A stretch of DNA of 64,000 nt from Ilyonectria destructans. Lineage: Eukaryota > Ascomycota > Sordariomycetes > Hypocreales > Nectriaceae. Shown here piece by piece: positions 11,478 to 23,000 of the stretch. Within the stretch, counting starts at the first letter, position 1; each line of letters starts with the position of its first letter. The position numbers were made by a program, and so were the translations under genes. The notes under the pieces are model-generated. The model ran no database searches and was not told the origin of the DNA. It saw nothing but the letters and a program-made list of their open reading frames with translations. Where the stretch lies: positions 6,200,001-6,264,000 of the forward strand of contig JAHEWK010000001.1 of the NCBI GenBank assembly GCA_020740775.1, read 5' to 3'.

Positions 11478-11934
11478 ATACATGGTTTAATTCCAAAGAC
11501 TGTTGGTCACAGTCCTGACGGGCATAACTTTGATCGCCACCCATCAATCCGTATCACGGGTTCTTGTTTACGAGGCCATCAGCGCGTCAGCGCAAGACCG
11601 TGTTGATAGCTCTGTACAATCATACAAAATACCTGACGAGAATGAGTGGACCTAAATTTGGCTAGGTTTTCTAAGGACTGTATAACACTGGGACGTCCAG
11701 ACGAACAGAGTTGTCTTTCGGGAGAGAGCCAGGGATCACTCGGACAACGTTCCCTTCTTAGACGCGGCCGCCTTCACCCCTTGATCAACTATGGAAACAC
11801 TCTAAGCCTCTTTGATGAATCCTTCCGCATCAGATCGTCGGTGTTTGAGGTTTCTTGCTCAGGGGTCGCGGTTGGAGAGGATAGAGGAGTGTCGTAGAAG
11901 GTGTCGGCTAGCAGAACAGGGACTGGGCCATTCA
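11478..11934. other. Gene-free stretch downstream of the zinc-finger/membrane protein gene
   Basis: No supported gene. It lies at the 3' side of the oxoprolinase relic on the minus strand and may contain further unrecognisable remains of it. Confidence 0.45.
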
Positions 11935-12290
11935 GGGATGGAGATGAAGTGAATTGAGTCGTACGGGATCCCGCTCTTGTGGGCAACAGCATGATTTACT
12001 CCCCTGGAGACTATCATGGTCGAGTCTAATACTTCAGAGAGTTCCTGCAATCCAAAACGATTAGCACATAAAATACACAAAATGGGTAGAATATGTTGCT
12101 TGAAATTGCATGGATCCTAGCTGAGCTGGGATATGGGTACGTTGGCAACCGTGCTGCCGTCAGGACTGAAGATGGCACAAGAGAAGTCAAACCGTTCCTT
12201 AATGTCCGTTGAGACGACAGTCTTTTGCAAGGTCCGGCCCATCTACTCTGCGATTAACATGAATCTGTGTCCGAAAACGGTGAGCTGAAT
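11935..12290 (-). pseudogene. Relic of a 5-oxoprolinase / hydantoinase B gene
   Basis: On the minus strand, 12290-12117 reads IQLTVFGHRFMLIAE, a TAG stop, then [20 protein letters not shown] and [16 protein letters not shown]. This matches the junction and start of the HyuB half of fungal 5-oxoprolinase (ATP-dependent opening of 5-oxoproline to glutamate), where the stop replaces a Gln. The match continues in another frame at 12135-12091 ([13 protein letters not shown], the conserved HIPVHLGSM region) and weakly at 12000-11938 (NHAVAHKSGIPYDS, compare the NHP-GGTHLPD motif). One nonsense change, at least one frameshift and loss of spacing show a dead gene. A Gln codon turned to TAG is a C-to-T change, as expected from repeat-induced point mutation but not proof of it. 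The N-terminal half is not recognisable except for a weak trace near 12930-13020. Confidence 0.75.
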
Positions 12291-13969
12291 TCAAACCGAA
12301 TGATAGTTGGCTGGAGACATGTAGTGTCAAAAATGTGAGGACTCCCAATTCAAGTGATGTCAGAATAGATCCAGCCTTCACAGTGAGAAGCTATTCTCGA
12401 TTGGCAGTTCTAGATCTTCGGTTATTGGACTCTCGCCAGAACCTACAGCTTTCTTGGTTGTAAGGGCTCATCATCCTTGAAGAAGGAGAGTAAATTAGCG
12501 ACAACTCTTAATTCACTTGTTGACCCTGACATAATCTCCTCCATGCCTGTCTGTAGAGCCTTGATTAGAGCCTGTACCTCTCAAGTGGGGATAATTCCGG
12601 GGTAGAGTGTCAAAAGCGTGAGAAGAGTGGGATATCCGAGCGCGGATATTCATATCTCAGACTTGGGTGTCTCTAGGGGTTGTGGTAAACTCTAGCGTTG
12701 TCAGCGGAGTGCTCACTCAGTTTATCAGTTATTCTCGAATCTCAGGGTTGTATCGAAGTTCGTCCAACACTTCCCTCTCCATCAACATCCCGGCAATGGT
12801 CTTTGGGGTCACTAACCTTCTATTTCCCTTCAGAACACGGGGATATCGTGACAGAGGGGACAGTCTCACATGAGCCAGTTAGCACAAGTGGTGTCGTCTT
12901 TGTTCTGACTCTACTGGACGCTTTGCGAGAGCGGAGGTCAAAAGCATTCCCTTGGTTTTGATCGTCGCTCCCTTGGCGATAAGTAGAATAGAATCAAAGA
13001 TGGTGGCATTTTGATTCGAGCACGTCGACTGAACTTGAAACGGCATATTTTTGCGTCGTGAACCGGTCTTGCGTCCCTCCTTTCTCATCTCACAGGTCAA
13101 CAATTTGCTAACCCGACTTCTCCCATTGCTCAAATGCGACGGTGCTCAACCTTCGTACACTCTGTGCAACCGTGGTGGTGTCCCTTGGGGGGTAAATGAG
13201 CGAAGGAAGTGTGGCCTTTGAGTTAACTCTGCAAGCGAGTGAGACCAGCGCCTCGACAAGGTCGAAGTGGGTATTCCCCTCCCTCTCTGAAATGAGACCG
13301 AAGAGCGGCCTGGAATCGAGTTAAACACGGGGCCGGAGCCGCCTACATCAAACTAAGAACGTACGTACAGTACACCAGAAGCCTCTCCATGAAAAGTAGA
13401 GTCCCGACCCGAGTCCAAAATCTCAAGTCTAAACCTGAGTGCCACGGATGAACCTGCTCAAGAACCCCGGGTTAAGGTCTTCTGTTCTTTTTGACTCGTA
13501 ATTCGGCATGTCTCTATCGTCAAATAGATGATGTGCTTCACTGTCCACGTCAAAGATTGATACAGTCATGCCAGGTGATAATATGTCCGTGTCACTGACG
13601 CTGTGGCATCCTGCTCATACACCAGTCAGCCCGGTTACTATAGGTTCCGCAATCAATGGGGCAATGAAGACAAAGTCTTAAATTGAACCATGATTAAGGA
13701 GATACGCTGTGTATTTGTCGTGAGATTTACAGGCAGCTCCCGGGTCCTAGTTTTCTCCTTTGAGAACAAAAACCTCTCGCAATCTTTCCCGTTGAACCAA
13801 ATCTAGGGGGGGGGGCTTTGATCCTATAACGGGCTTCATTCACCAAGGGATTCGCGGGATGCAACTAACTTGGCTTTGTCAATTGCTCCACCAACGTCAG
13901 CCAATACATTCACGCTCAGCACGTTCTCACCTTATGCCACTTCTGTAAATGAAAGCCCTTGAAGAAAAT
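12291..13969. other. Gene graveyard with weak coding traces
   Basis: No intact gene. Minus-strand traces that read like protein occur near 12930-13020 (ATIKTKGMLL, possibly the end of the HyuA half of the oxoprolinase) and near 13440-13610 (MTVSIFDVDSEAHHLFDD). Neither extends into a full gene. A run of G occurs at about 13806-13815. Confidence 0.4.
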
Positions 13970-15240
13970 ATCGGGGCTCTTAGGTGAAGTGAACTCGCAG
14001 GAGAAGAATTCGAGGTTCCAAGAGGTATTGATGTTCGAAGTTCTTAGGGAAGGTCGGGTTCTGCTTTGGAGGGTGAGGTCGAAGCTCTTTGCCGCTCGGG
14101 GGCTTTGGGTTCTTGTTGAGGCTCTACTTTCGAGCGGAGGACAACTCGTAAATATCCTCAAGGGGAAGGTCGAAGGAGAGAACCCGGGTTCGCGGCTGTC
14201 CATAGCAAAATAATTCGAAGTTCTTGGGGGACTCGAGAAGTGGGGAGGTTTCGGACATTCAGAGGAAGGAGATTTCGAGGAAAGATGATTCGAAGATTTT
14301 GAGGAATGGGATCTCGAGGAAGGAGGATTCGAAGTTCTTAATGTATAAATGTCGGAGTTCTTAGAACGCGGGGTTCTTCTAAGGGAGTATCGGGTTTCTT
14401 GGAAGGCTCGGAGGGTGGGTTGTCGAGATTTCTTAGAACGCGCGGGGTTCTTTCTTCGGGAGGAGGAGATTCGGAGGAGGGTGTTTCGGAAGTCTTGGAA
14501 CGCGCGGGGTTCTTTCTTTAGGAGGAGACTTGAGGGATTTCGGTATACTTAGAAAGCTCGGAGTCCTTTACTTAGGGGGGATTCGGAGGAGGGGGTGTCG
14601 GAATTCTTAAAACGCGGGGTTCTTTCTTTAGGAGGAGATTCGAAGTTCTTGGACATTGGAATAATCGAGAGGGGGGGGTTCGAAGAAATGGGTTTCGGAT
14701 ATTCTTAGAACGCGCGGGGCTCTTTCTCCAGGAGGAGATTCGAAGTTCTTGAGAGGCTCAGAGGAGGGAGTGTCGGAATTCTTAGAACGCTCGGGGTTCT
14801 TATTTAGGAAGAGATTCGAAGTTCCTGTATGATCGTGGGGAGGGGGTTTCGAAGGAATTGGTTTCGGACTTCTTAGACTCGGGGTTCTTTCTTAGGACAT
14901 TCGAAGGCCTTAGAATAATCGAGGGGAGGGAGGGTTCGAAGTAGTGGGTTTCGGAATTCTTAGAACGCGCGGGATTCTTTCTTTAAGAGGGGATATCGGA
15001 AGGCTCGGAGGAGGCTGTCGGAAATTTTGGAACACGCGAGGTTCTTTCTTAGGAGGAGATTCGAGGTTCTTGCAATGATCGAGGGAAGTGGTTCGAAGAA
15101 GTATGTTTCGGGATTCTTAGAACGCGCGGGGTTCTTTTGGGGAGGAGATTCGGAATTGTTCGAGGAAAGGGGGTTCGGAGTAGTCTGGAAGATTCGGAAT
15201 TCTTGGACATGGGCTCGGAGCCTTGGGACGGGATAATGAT
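13970..15240. repeat. Degenerate G-rich tandem repeat array, about 1.27 kb
   Basis: A core resembling GGAATTCTTAGAACGCGCGG followed by GGTTCTTTCTTTAGGAGGAG and ATTCGAAGTTCTT recurs roughly every 55-110 bp, clearest from 14350 to 15160 (for example near 14360, 14430, 14490, 14610, 14710, 14780, 14960 and 15110). Copies differ by substitutions and by insertion of GA-rich filler (ATAATCGAGGGGAGGG, GGCTCGGAGGAGGG). Strand asymmetry is strong: the + strand is G-rich throughout. Short open frames inside are by-products of the repeat. It is an old, drifting minisatellite or the remains of a repeat-rich transposon end. Confidence 0.75.
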
Positions 15241-16922
15241 CGTAGAGTCTAAGAGACAACTTATAGTGTTAGAAAAGGCCTCTCACTTGCAAGGCTTCGT
15301 GAGATGGGTCTAGAGTTTGAAATGGTAAAATCTGAAGGAGAGGGGAAGGGGAATGGCCTTTGAGGGAATCATGGTTTCCTGCGATTTTGATGAAACCAAG
15401 CTCAACAGTTACACCACGGTTAGTATTCGATAGTCAATCTCATTAATCTTGGGCTGAGTCAACTCACATTAACTCCAGGAGCAATCTAGTTCCGGGGGGG
15501 TGGTGTCTCAGAAGTGTTGATCTTGGTACAGACCACATCATTCCTAGACCATAGGCACCACTCGCTTTTCCGAGCGCACCTTGGAGGACCAGTTAAGGGC
15601 ATTCGCTACATCATTGTGGCAGCGTAAAATGCAATGTATGCATTTCCTACCGGTCTTGGGCGATTTCATTGCTGGTGGGCGACTGGCCGAATACCCATTC
15701 TGTATACATCAGCTGTGAACAGGACGCTGAATTCAAGGTCAATACAGTTTAGAGATAGGCCAACTCTCACCTTAGGCTTTTGTAAAGGGCGGGTCTGTTG
15801 GTAGAGCTTCCTTCGCAGATTCTCTGGATTTCTGGGAAACATTGGCCGCGTGGCTGCCTGTCCACACCACCATCATGCTCTTCTCTTAGTGTCAGAATTT
15901 CCAGAGGGTCCTTTCATAGGGAACTGTGGGCTTGGGGGATCACGGTACATACCAGCGGTCACTCTCACCTCGTGGATCGATGCTGGACCCAAAAGCCTCG
16001 TGATCTCGCGTCCAACACTCCCTCCGCGAGCGAGAATGACTTGAAATCATTTCCGTCGTAATCCTGGGCGCCGCTGGGGGGTAGGTCCTCGTGTTTGGGG
16101 TATTCGATGCCTTTAATCACTGCCCTTATCCTCGGACAAGGCGGAGTTCTTGTCGTGCTTCTCGGTGGTCGTGTCTGAAAATTCCTGTCAGCTTCGCGTT
16201 CTCTCCAAGAGAGCCCAGGCGTGACTGTGTTGCCGCACCACGTCCACGATCATTCCACAGGGTGTATATGATGGAGATACTTACCAGCTCATCAGTGCTT
16301 GCTGCTGCAGAACCTAGGATTCCTTGGTGTTTTCGGGGAGGGGGGGCTAGGGTTGCCGACCCGTCACACAGACACTCGTGAGTCGTGACACCAAACCCTG
16401 GCAGATTTTTATTCCGGCATGTCGAAACCCGTCAGCCAACGTCGCCATGCTACATACCATCTCCATGATCTTCCATCAGCGAGGGGATCTCAAATACCTG
16501 TTGTTACGGTGTGGTGATCTTCCGCCGTCGCTTTTTGTGGTGGCAGCGTTGAACAGCTCGCGATCCCGTCAGCAGGAAGCGCCCGCAGACGGTTTAACGC
16601 ATGAGATGATGCTCTTCACGTCATAGAGTCCAAATCCATCGTAGAATCACAGGAAAAATCAAAAGTGTCAACGAAGGTGATGTTAAAGTCGACGGGGAGG
16701 ACGAAAGGGACAACGACGCGGCAGTGTTGAATTAGTAGCAACCAGCAGCGTTAGGGAGGACAAATGCGCTGTAGACACAGCGCAATCTGCACGGGCCACG
16801 TAATTGGACGCCCACAGCCCAGTCTCCAAACCAGCCCTCGACACTCTTCTCCTACGGACTCAATCATTCATTTGAATCATTCAAATTCCCTGGTATCGAA
16901 AATATCGAAACAACGCTTCATA
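15241..16922. other. Gene-poor stretch with coding-like remains on the minus strand
   Basis: No intact gene is supported. Around 15870-16120 two minus-strand frames read like protein (IKGIEYPKHEDLPPSG from about 16117, and ILARGGSVGREITRLLG from about 16037). They lack starts and cannot be joined into a gene, so a decayed gene of unknown family is the best guess. The final 200 bases are the promoter of the Ap4A phosphorylase gene. Confidence 0.4.
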
Positions 16923-18038
16923 ATGACTCGCCTCAAGGCTCCCTCAGCCCTCCCAGACCTGGTCAAGTCGGCGTTTACAAAGGCTCGCTCGGAAGGGGAT
17001 CTGCACTACTACCCCACCCAAGTCACCGTCCTCAAGGCCAACAATATCCCAGTGAGTCCCTGCCCACGATCTCTGCTCTCGCCGGCATTCTCTGTGCATT
17101 GGAGTATTCGATGAGACTGTAGCTGACAGCTTCTGCAGTTCCAGCTTCGCTTCTCCCCAGCACTAGCAAACAAACCCAAGGCGGCGCCAAAGGATCACTC
17201 CAAACCCCTCAAGCCATTCGACCCGTTCGCGGACCCTCCCGCGGCTCTCCGCATCACGGATGTGAGCTCGACGCACTACGTCGTGTTGAACAAGTTCGCC
17301 GTTGTCCCAGAGCACTTCATTCTAGCGACGACGGAGTTCAAGCCTCAGACTCATGTGTTAGAGAAATCAGATCTGGAAGCTACACTGGCGTGTATCCAGG
17401 CGTACGAGCCAACACCAACCACTGAGGATGGTTCAGGGCATTACGATGGCGATGGAGGGAATGGCGATGGTCTCTTTGCCTTCTTCAACTGCGGAGATCA
17501 CTCAGGGGCCAGCCAGCCGCACCGGCACATCCAGCTGCTGCCCATAGCGAGAATGAAGGAAGACTTGGCTGCTGACAGCCACTGGACCGTCCTCGCCAAC
17601 ACCCTGACTTCCAAGTCCGCTCCATTCACTACATTTGCTGAGAAGATTAGCCTAGAAATGCCGTCCAAGGACCTTCACGCCGCCTACCTTCGCCTCTACC
17701 GACAGGCATGCCAAGCCGTGGCCGCACACTCAGGCATCACTCACGTCGATGAAGAGATTTCCGCAGAGGGCGAGACAAGAATCAGCTACAACATGGCCAT
17801 GACCAAGGACACACTGGTCGTCTGCCCACGCTTGGCAGAAGGAGCAAAGATACTAGGCGAAGAGGGAGATGTGCTGGGGACATTATCGTTGAATGGGACA
17901 GTTCTGGCGGGCACGGCGTTGGTCAAGAACGAAGTGGAATGGGAGGCACTCAAGAAGGATCCAGAAGCATTACTACAAGTGTTGAAGACCATTGGGCTCA
18001 CGGATGAATGCGTACTTGGGAACTCGGTTCGACTCTGA
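16923..18038 (+). CDS. apa2: Ap4A phosphorylase (ATP adenylyltransferase, APA1/APA2 type)
   Basis: Exons 16923-17051 and 17139-18038, an 87-nt phase-0 intron, 342 residues. The protein splits diadenosine tetraphosphate with phosphate into ATP and ADP, limiting a stress-linked nucleotide; it acts in cytosol and nucleus. The catalytic signature of this branch of the HIT superfamily is present as H171-R-H173-I-Q175 (in SQPHRHIQLLP), the second His being the expected adenylylated nucleophile. Before it lie the family segments FDPFADPP, YVVLNKFAVVPEHFIL and FFNCGDHSGAS. The C-terminal part (YNMAMTKDTLVVCPR) matches the end of the APA1/2 fold. Length fits yeast Apa1/Apa2 (about 320). An acidic Gly-rich insert (GHYDGDGGNGDG) precedes the active site. 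The next gene converges from the other side. Confidence 0.92.
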
Positions 18039-18334
18039 ATCGCGGGTCTACTTTGTAGCCCTTTGTTTTGTCCAGATGACGACTGTCTAGCTAGCTAACC
18101 CCATCCCCCTTTGGTTTGAAGCAATGTGATAACTCAACCTTACAATCCGACCATCCCTTCCTTGAAAATCTCAAACCACCATTGCCGACCTGAAATCAGA
18201 ACCAGCCTCCTTGTTGAACTGCACATTGTGCCCCTGCTCCGTGAAATGCAAACAAAACTTCCTGTGAAATTCAGAGATGAAAACAAAAGAACCTGCATGT
18301 TGCGAGTTGCAATCTCGGTTGCCGAAGAAAAGAC

Positions 18335-20097
18335 TTAGTTGCCGCGCTGGAGCTGCTCCCACTGCTTCTTCGTCGCGGTAGAGGAGAATCGTTCACCACC
18401 GTTGTGGTAGACGTAGTCCCGAATGACCTTCCAGGCGACATTGGCCTTCTCAGGGGAGGTATGGTTAGGAGCGCAGTAGTGAGCAACAGCAGCTCGGAGG
18501 AGGTTGACCTGATCAGTGATTGTTAGCAACGGTCATCAAGGGGATGTCGAAGTTCAAGCTCACATTGCGCTGATCCCACTCAGTCACACGAGTCAGCTCT
18601 CTGCGGGTCCGAACCATGCCGCGAACACGACCTCGCATAGTTGGCTCTGGCATGTTCAAGCCACCATGGTCCTTGATCTCCTTGTAGGTGAAGTTCCAAG
18701 CACGAGCGCGAAGCATGTAAGAGTCCCGGGATCGAGAGTCATCTCCAGGACGATTGTTGCGGAGATATGAAACCTCGAACCCTCGGCGAATTTTTCTGAG
18801 CGGGCATGTAGTAAGAGCGTCTCGGGCCGCGCCAGGTTGAAGGGTATCCAGGTAGCGGATTCGTTCGATGAACATCTCATCATTGCCAATATGAACTTCA
18901 GCTCTGAAGTAGACAGTCATTCCACGCTCGCGGAGAGCTTTGCCATCTGTCACCAGTCTGTTACCAGCGGCGGTTCTCTGCTGGGCATGAGCAAGGCCCC
19001 GATCGAAGAGAGGCTGAAACCTGAGTTTAATAACGTCGGAGAGTACTTTGACCCTCTCCTGATGCTTCTCGACCAACTTGAAGAGATTGTTTGCAGCTTC
19101 AATCATTCCGGTGCCTTCTGTAACCATGTTTGTTCCTCTCTCAAAGACCGCATAGCCCCGGCGAAGGTCACGGCACATTGCCGGAGAGGGGTTGTGAGTT
19201 GCAATGATGTGATCGCAAGTACCATTGAGTGAGGGGATAGGACCGGCCGAGTGATACAACTGTCGAGTATCATCAACAGGCACATGATCAACAGGCTCAC
19301 CCTCAGCATCCTCGTCAGAGAGGGCGATGGGAGAGTCGCCCATAGGAGCGTTGAAGTTGTAGGTGAGACCAGTGCCAGGGATGGGCGCGGGGACGTTGGA
19401 CAGGGGGTGAGCAGGTCCCTGCTGAGCAGGTGTGTGCAGGACAGGAGCAGGTCCCTGCTGAGCAGGTGTGTGCAAGACAGGAGCAGGTCCCTGTTTAACA
19501 GGTGTGTGCAAGACAGGAGCAGGTCCCTGTTTAACAGGTGTGTGCTGAAGAGTTCCAGGCTGAACGTTCATCATCTGAACCTGCTGAGCAGCCACAGGCT
19601 GAACAAAAGCAGTTGCCGGTTGAACGTTCATAATCTGACCCTGCTGAGGGAAAGAAACACCAACGTTGTTATCACCCTGTGAGAATCGAAGTGTTAGTGT
19701 AACTGAAAGGCTTTGGTTGGGGTTCAATCTGATGCAGAGGATGGTTGCTTTACTTACCATGTTGGGCTGGGGATAGTTGCCATAGGTGATGGGGTTTCCA
19801 GGAAGTCTCTGTAAAGGGTTGAAGAGTTAGTATGAGTAAATCTTCCGGGTAGAGGGTCAAGACTATGCAGAGAGGCGAGGGTTTACTTACCGCCATGAGT
19901 CCAGGGTTGGTGAAGTTGCGAACGAGGTCGGCCCCGTACTCAGGGCGCTGTCTGTTACATTCCATGTTGTACTGCTCAACGAAGTACTCCACAGTCTTTC
20001 CACATGCTCTGGCCATGTCCGCGAGCATCTGTCTGGCAGAACGAGTCCCATCCATGGGAGCAGGCTCAGGTGCCTGAGGGTTCCGGACCGGATCCAT
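18335..20097 (-). CDS. Unrecognised protein with Pro/Gln tandem repeats
   Basis: Four exons, 20097-19891, 19808-19758, 19676-18564 and 18508-18335, all joined in phase 0, give 514 residues. I do not recognise the family. Residues 1-69 are a helix-rich polar block. Around residues 90-180 the chain is low complexity, with NVQP and QQ motifs and four copies of a 12-residue unit (HTPVKQGPAPVL and variants). The C-terminal 330 residues are basic and charged. The last exon (NLLRAAVAHYC...WKVIRDYVYHNGG) has spaced aromatic and hydrophobic residues that could form a small helical domain. No signal peptide, membrane helix or catalytic motif is seen. Nuclear location is a guess from composition. It converges with the Ap4A phosphorylase gene about 300 bp away. 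Confidence 0.75.
19401..19544 (-). repeat. In-frame coding minisatellite, four 36-bp units
   Basis: Four head-to-tail 36-bp units at 19401-19436, 19437-19472, 19473-19508 and 19509-19544 encode the HTP-QGPAPVL repeat of the surrounding gene. Two units have VK and two have AQ at the variable position, so the array grew by duplicating diverged units. The unit length is a multiple of three, so copy-number change would not break the frame. Confidence 0.9.
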
Positions 20098-23000
20098 GTT
20101 GAGAAGGTCTGTGGGCTCCCGAGGTCAGAAGAGTGTTGTGGCACAGGGAGTGGTTCACAACATGGAACGTACCAACAATTACCAGGTGGTAACAGTCAAG
20201 ATGTGTCTCGAAGAAGCTGCCAAAGATGCAGGTCGATGTCGTGTCCCGAGGGATGTGTGACAGAAGTAGTTGGTGGTCAAGTATAAGAGAAGAAAGATGG
20301 GTGTGTTGTGATGAGGTAGAAAGGTGATGAGGGTGGTGTGAGAGGAAGCGGTGATTAAATAAGGAAGTGAAAGGGGGTGAGGCCCTCCTCAAGTCTCTTC
20401 CTGAAAGTAAGAGTCCTTGAGAATGGCCTTTTCTGCTACAATAGAGCAGCAAGGTGAGATGAGAATGAAGACCGCGTCCGAATGAGGGTAAGGTGACGGC
20501 CCACAATGTGTGTTTGGGGACGAAGTGGGAGTAGCAGGGTAAACAAATGGGGCGGGAAAACAAGCAGAGTGGTTGGGGGGAGACCACGGGAGCAACGGGC
20601 GTGGAAGACAATAGAAGACTGCCACCGAAAGAGGAAAGGTTCCAAGGGGATGCAAACGCAGTACACGCCTTGTGGTTAATTAGGAGCTCGAATAATGACC
20701 TAGAGATCAAGAACAGTCCTCGAGGGATTGTTCTCCTTTGATATATGATGTTCCCTGGGCAGGGGGGGGAGCCACCTCGATCTGGGCGGCAAGCTTCCTC
20801 GGCGTCGACGCCTTTAGCTTAACGGGTGGCTCCCTAGGCCCACTTGCCTCCCGTAATGGAGGGCTCACCAAGACGGGATAGCAGGGCCCCTTAGCACATT
20901 AGTTCTCGTCCCAAAATGTGTGGGCTTTTCCATTTGCGTCAGGGCTTGCCTCCGAGTCCCCACAGGACCTGGTCCCGATATCGTTTTCCACCACTCCTCG
21001 ACGGCGGTTTATCTCCCCTTCAGTGGTTTAGTGGTGCAAAGCCCTTCACCTCCCTCCGAGGCCGCAGCTTTAGAGTCATTTGTCATTCACCACAGATTAG
21101 TTTTCGTAGACCCCCCTCCCCCTGTAGAAGATGTTGGCATAACCACGAAGGGATGAAGTCCAGGAGACAGCTGGGACAGCTCCCCGTATGCATCGTAGAT
21201 CCTGACATGCACCCCCGTCCCCGTCATTCACATCATCCTAGTGCACAGGCAGCTCACTCTGTTTGGGATCGGCGTCCAGGATCAGGGGTGCTCATGCTCT
21301 CCAGATTCACTTCAGCACGTTTGGTCTAGCCTGGCGCCTCTTCCGAATTGACATGCCCAGAGGGCCTAGCTATTGTGTTTGCGTTTGAAAGTCCCCGCAG
21401 AGACGGATCAGTGCAGCTTGTCTGGGCCTGAGTCACTCAAGGAGGATCCGCGCGGCACAGAGTGGGCTCCTGGCCCCGGGGCTTCTCGCAGCTGTCAGTC
21501 GAGCTCGGTGTCTCTCTGGCTGTTTTTCATTCCCCATTCGTTCTTCGTCCTATTGCCAAGGGGGGGTGGAGCATATTGTTGTCGGCCCCTGTCAAAAAGT
21601 CGGTCACTGCGAACATGGCGTATGCACGTCACCTGCTCTAGGCCGAACTCGTCACGCCCGTTTTCAGGTTGGGTTCAGGTTTCGATTGTGTGGTGTTCGC
21701 ACAGGGTCTTAGGGGCGGGAGCTCAAGCACTCGAGCAGGCAGCAAGGTGTGGGTGGCCCCGTCATCTCAGAGCAGGTCTCGCACTTGTGTCGGGACCCAG
21801 GTTTGAGGTTCCCGCGCTGAGCCGTTGTCGAGACTGGTCTGTATGTCTGTGAGGTCTGTAGGGGGACTCTGTATTTCCTTTCTGGGAGAAGGCTGCAGAT
21901 CCAGGAACGCGGGACGAAGATGGAGCACGGAATCAACCCTCCTTGGGCCACACGCTGTCTCCACTACTCTCTGTAGACTCCCGCAGAGGTGTGCTTGGAC
22001 CTGGCCAAAGCATGCGGGAGTGACACTCACCCACCGAGAACCCGGTTCCTTAGGATCAGGCCCTGTCGGCCTCTACGAATGTGGGTTTTGGAGATTTGAC
22101 TGTCCATTTAGTACGCAACCGTGTGTCCAGAGGGCCAGTGAGCAATGTCGGCACGGGCTATGAAGGACTCAGCCGTAATGACGTTTGCGAAGCTTAGGCC
22201 GTTACAGAATTATTTGTTGACAGGCGTGTTTGGTGCAGGGGTGCCATTGAATGTGCAAAAGAGCTGCATGTGGTGTGGCCGAGTGAGTGGCCAGCGGTCA
22301 GCTTGCCTCCAGAGAGTCTAGCCTCGAGTTTGCCATGTGCGGCCGCTGTAGCCCCCACGGCACGAGGAGGCTGCCAGTGATTGTCTAACCCAACCCCAGC
22401 AAATACACGAAGCAGTCTCGCTTTTGCTTCTGTAGATATACGCAAAGGACTTGGAGACGCGTAGTTCCATTCTTCAAACATCACCATGGGGGTCTGTCCC
22501 GGTAGCGCTGTCAGGGATTCTCGATGCACGGTGCTCTCCCTCGCGGCAGCATGCATCTCAGCCGGAGAGAGCTAACACTGCGAGGCCAGTGAGGAAGGAT
22601 GGTCGAGTTTGCTATCACTCAGGCTCCACGGATCTTCCACCAAGAGGATGTTCTCATAGGCAGGGCTCTGCGCTCCCCCTCTTTTCTGCGCAGGAACGCC
22701 GCCACCAAGCCAGGGTGTGCTTCTAGCCACTGAGAGAGCAGGCCAAACCAGTCCCGGTGAGAGAAGAGACAATACAGGGCATTCATAAATATTATTTCAC
22801 AATTGCTACAGTCACTGTCCAGCGGTGTCGTCAATTGAAGCCATCCATGCTGAGTAATCTGCGACGGCCGTTAGAACCAGGGAATTTTGAGTTAGCTTCC
22901 GATCAGGAAATGCCGGCGCGATTGTGCCATGTGTGTCCAAAACGCCCATGACTGGCAGGTCGTCCTAACGCTTTTAGGCGTTGTTGCTGGGAAAAAAGCT

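Noticed and set aside
15870..16040. Fragment VTAGMYRDPPS, briefly considered as oxoprolinase (ITAGSMPPHS)
   Set aside because: The match is only four residues, the neighbouring sequence does not fit, and it lies 3.6 kb from the real oxoprolinase relic.
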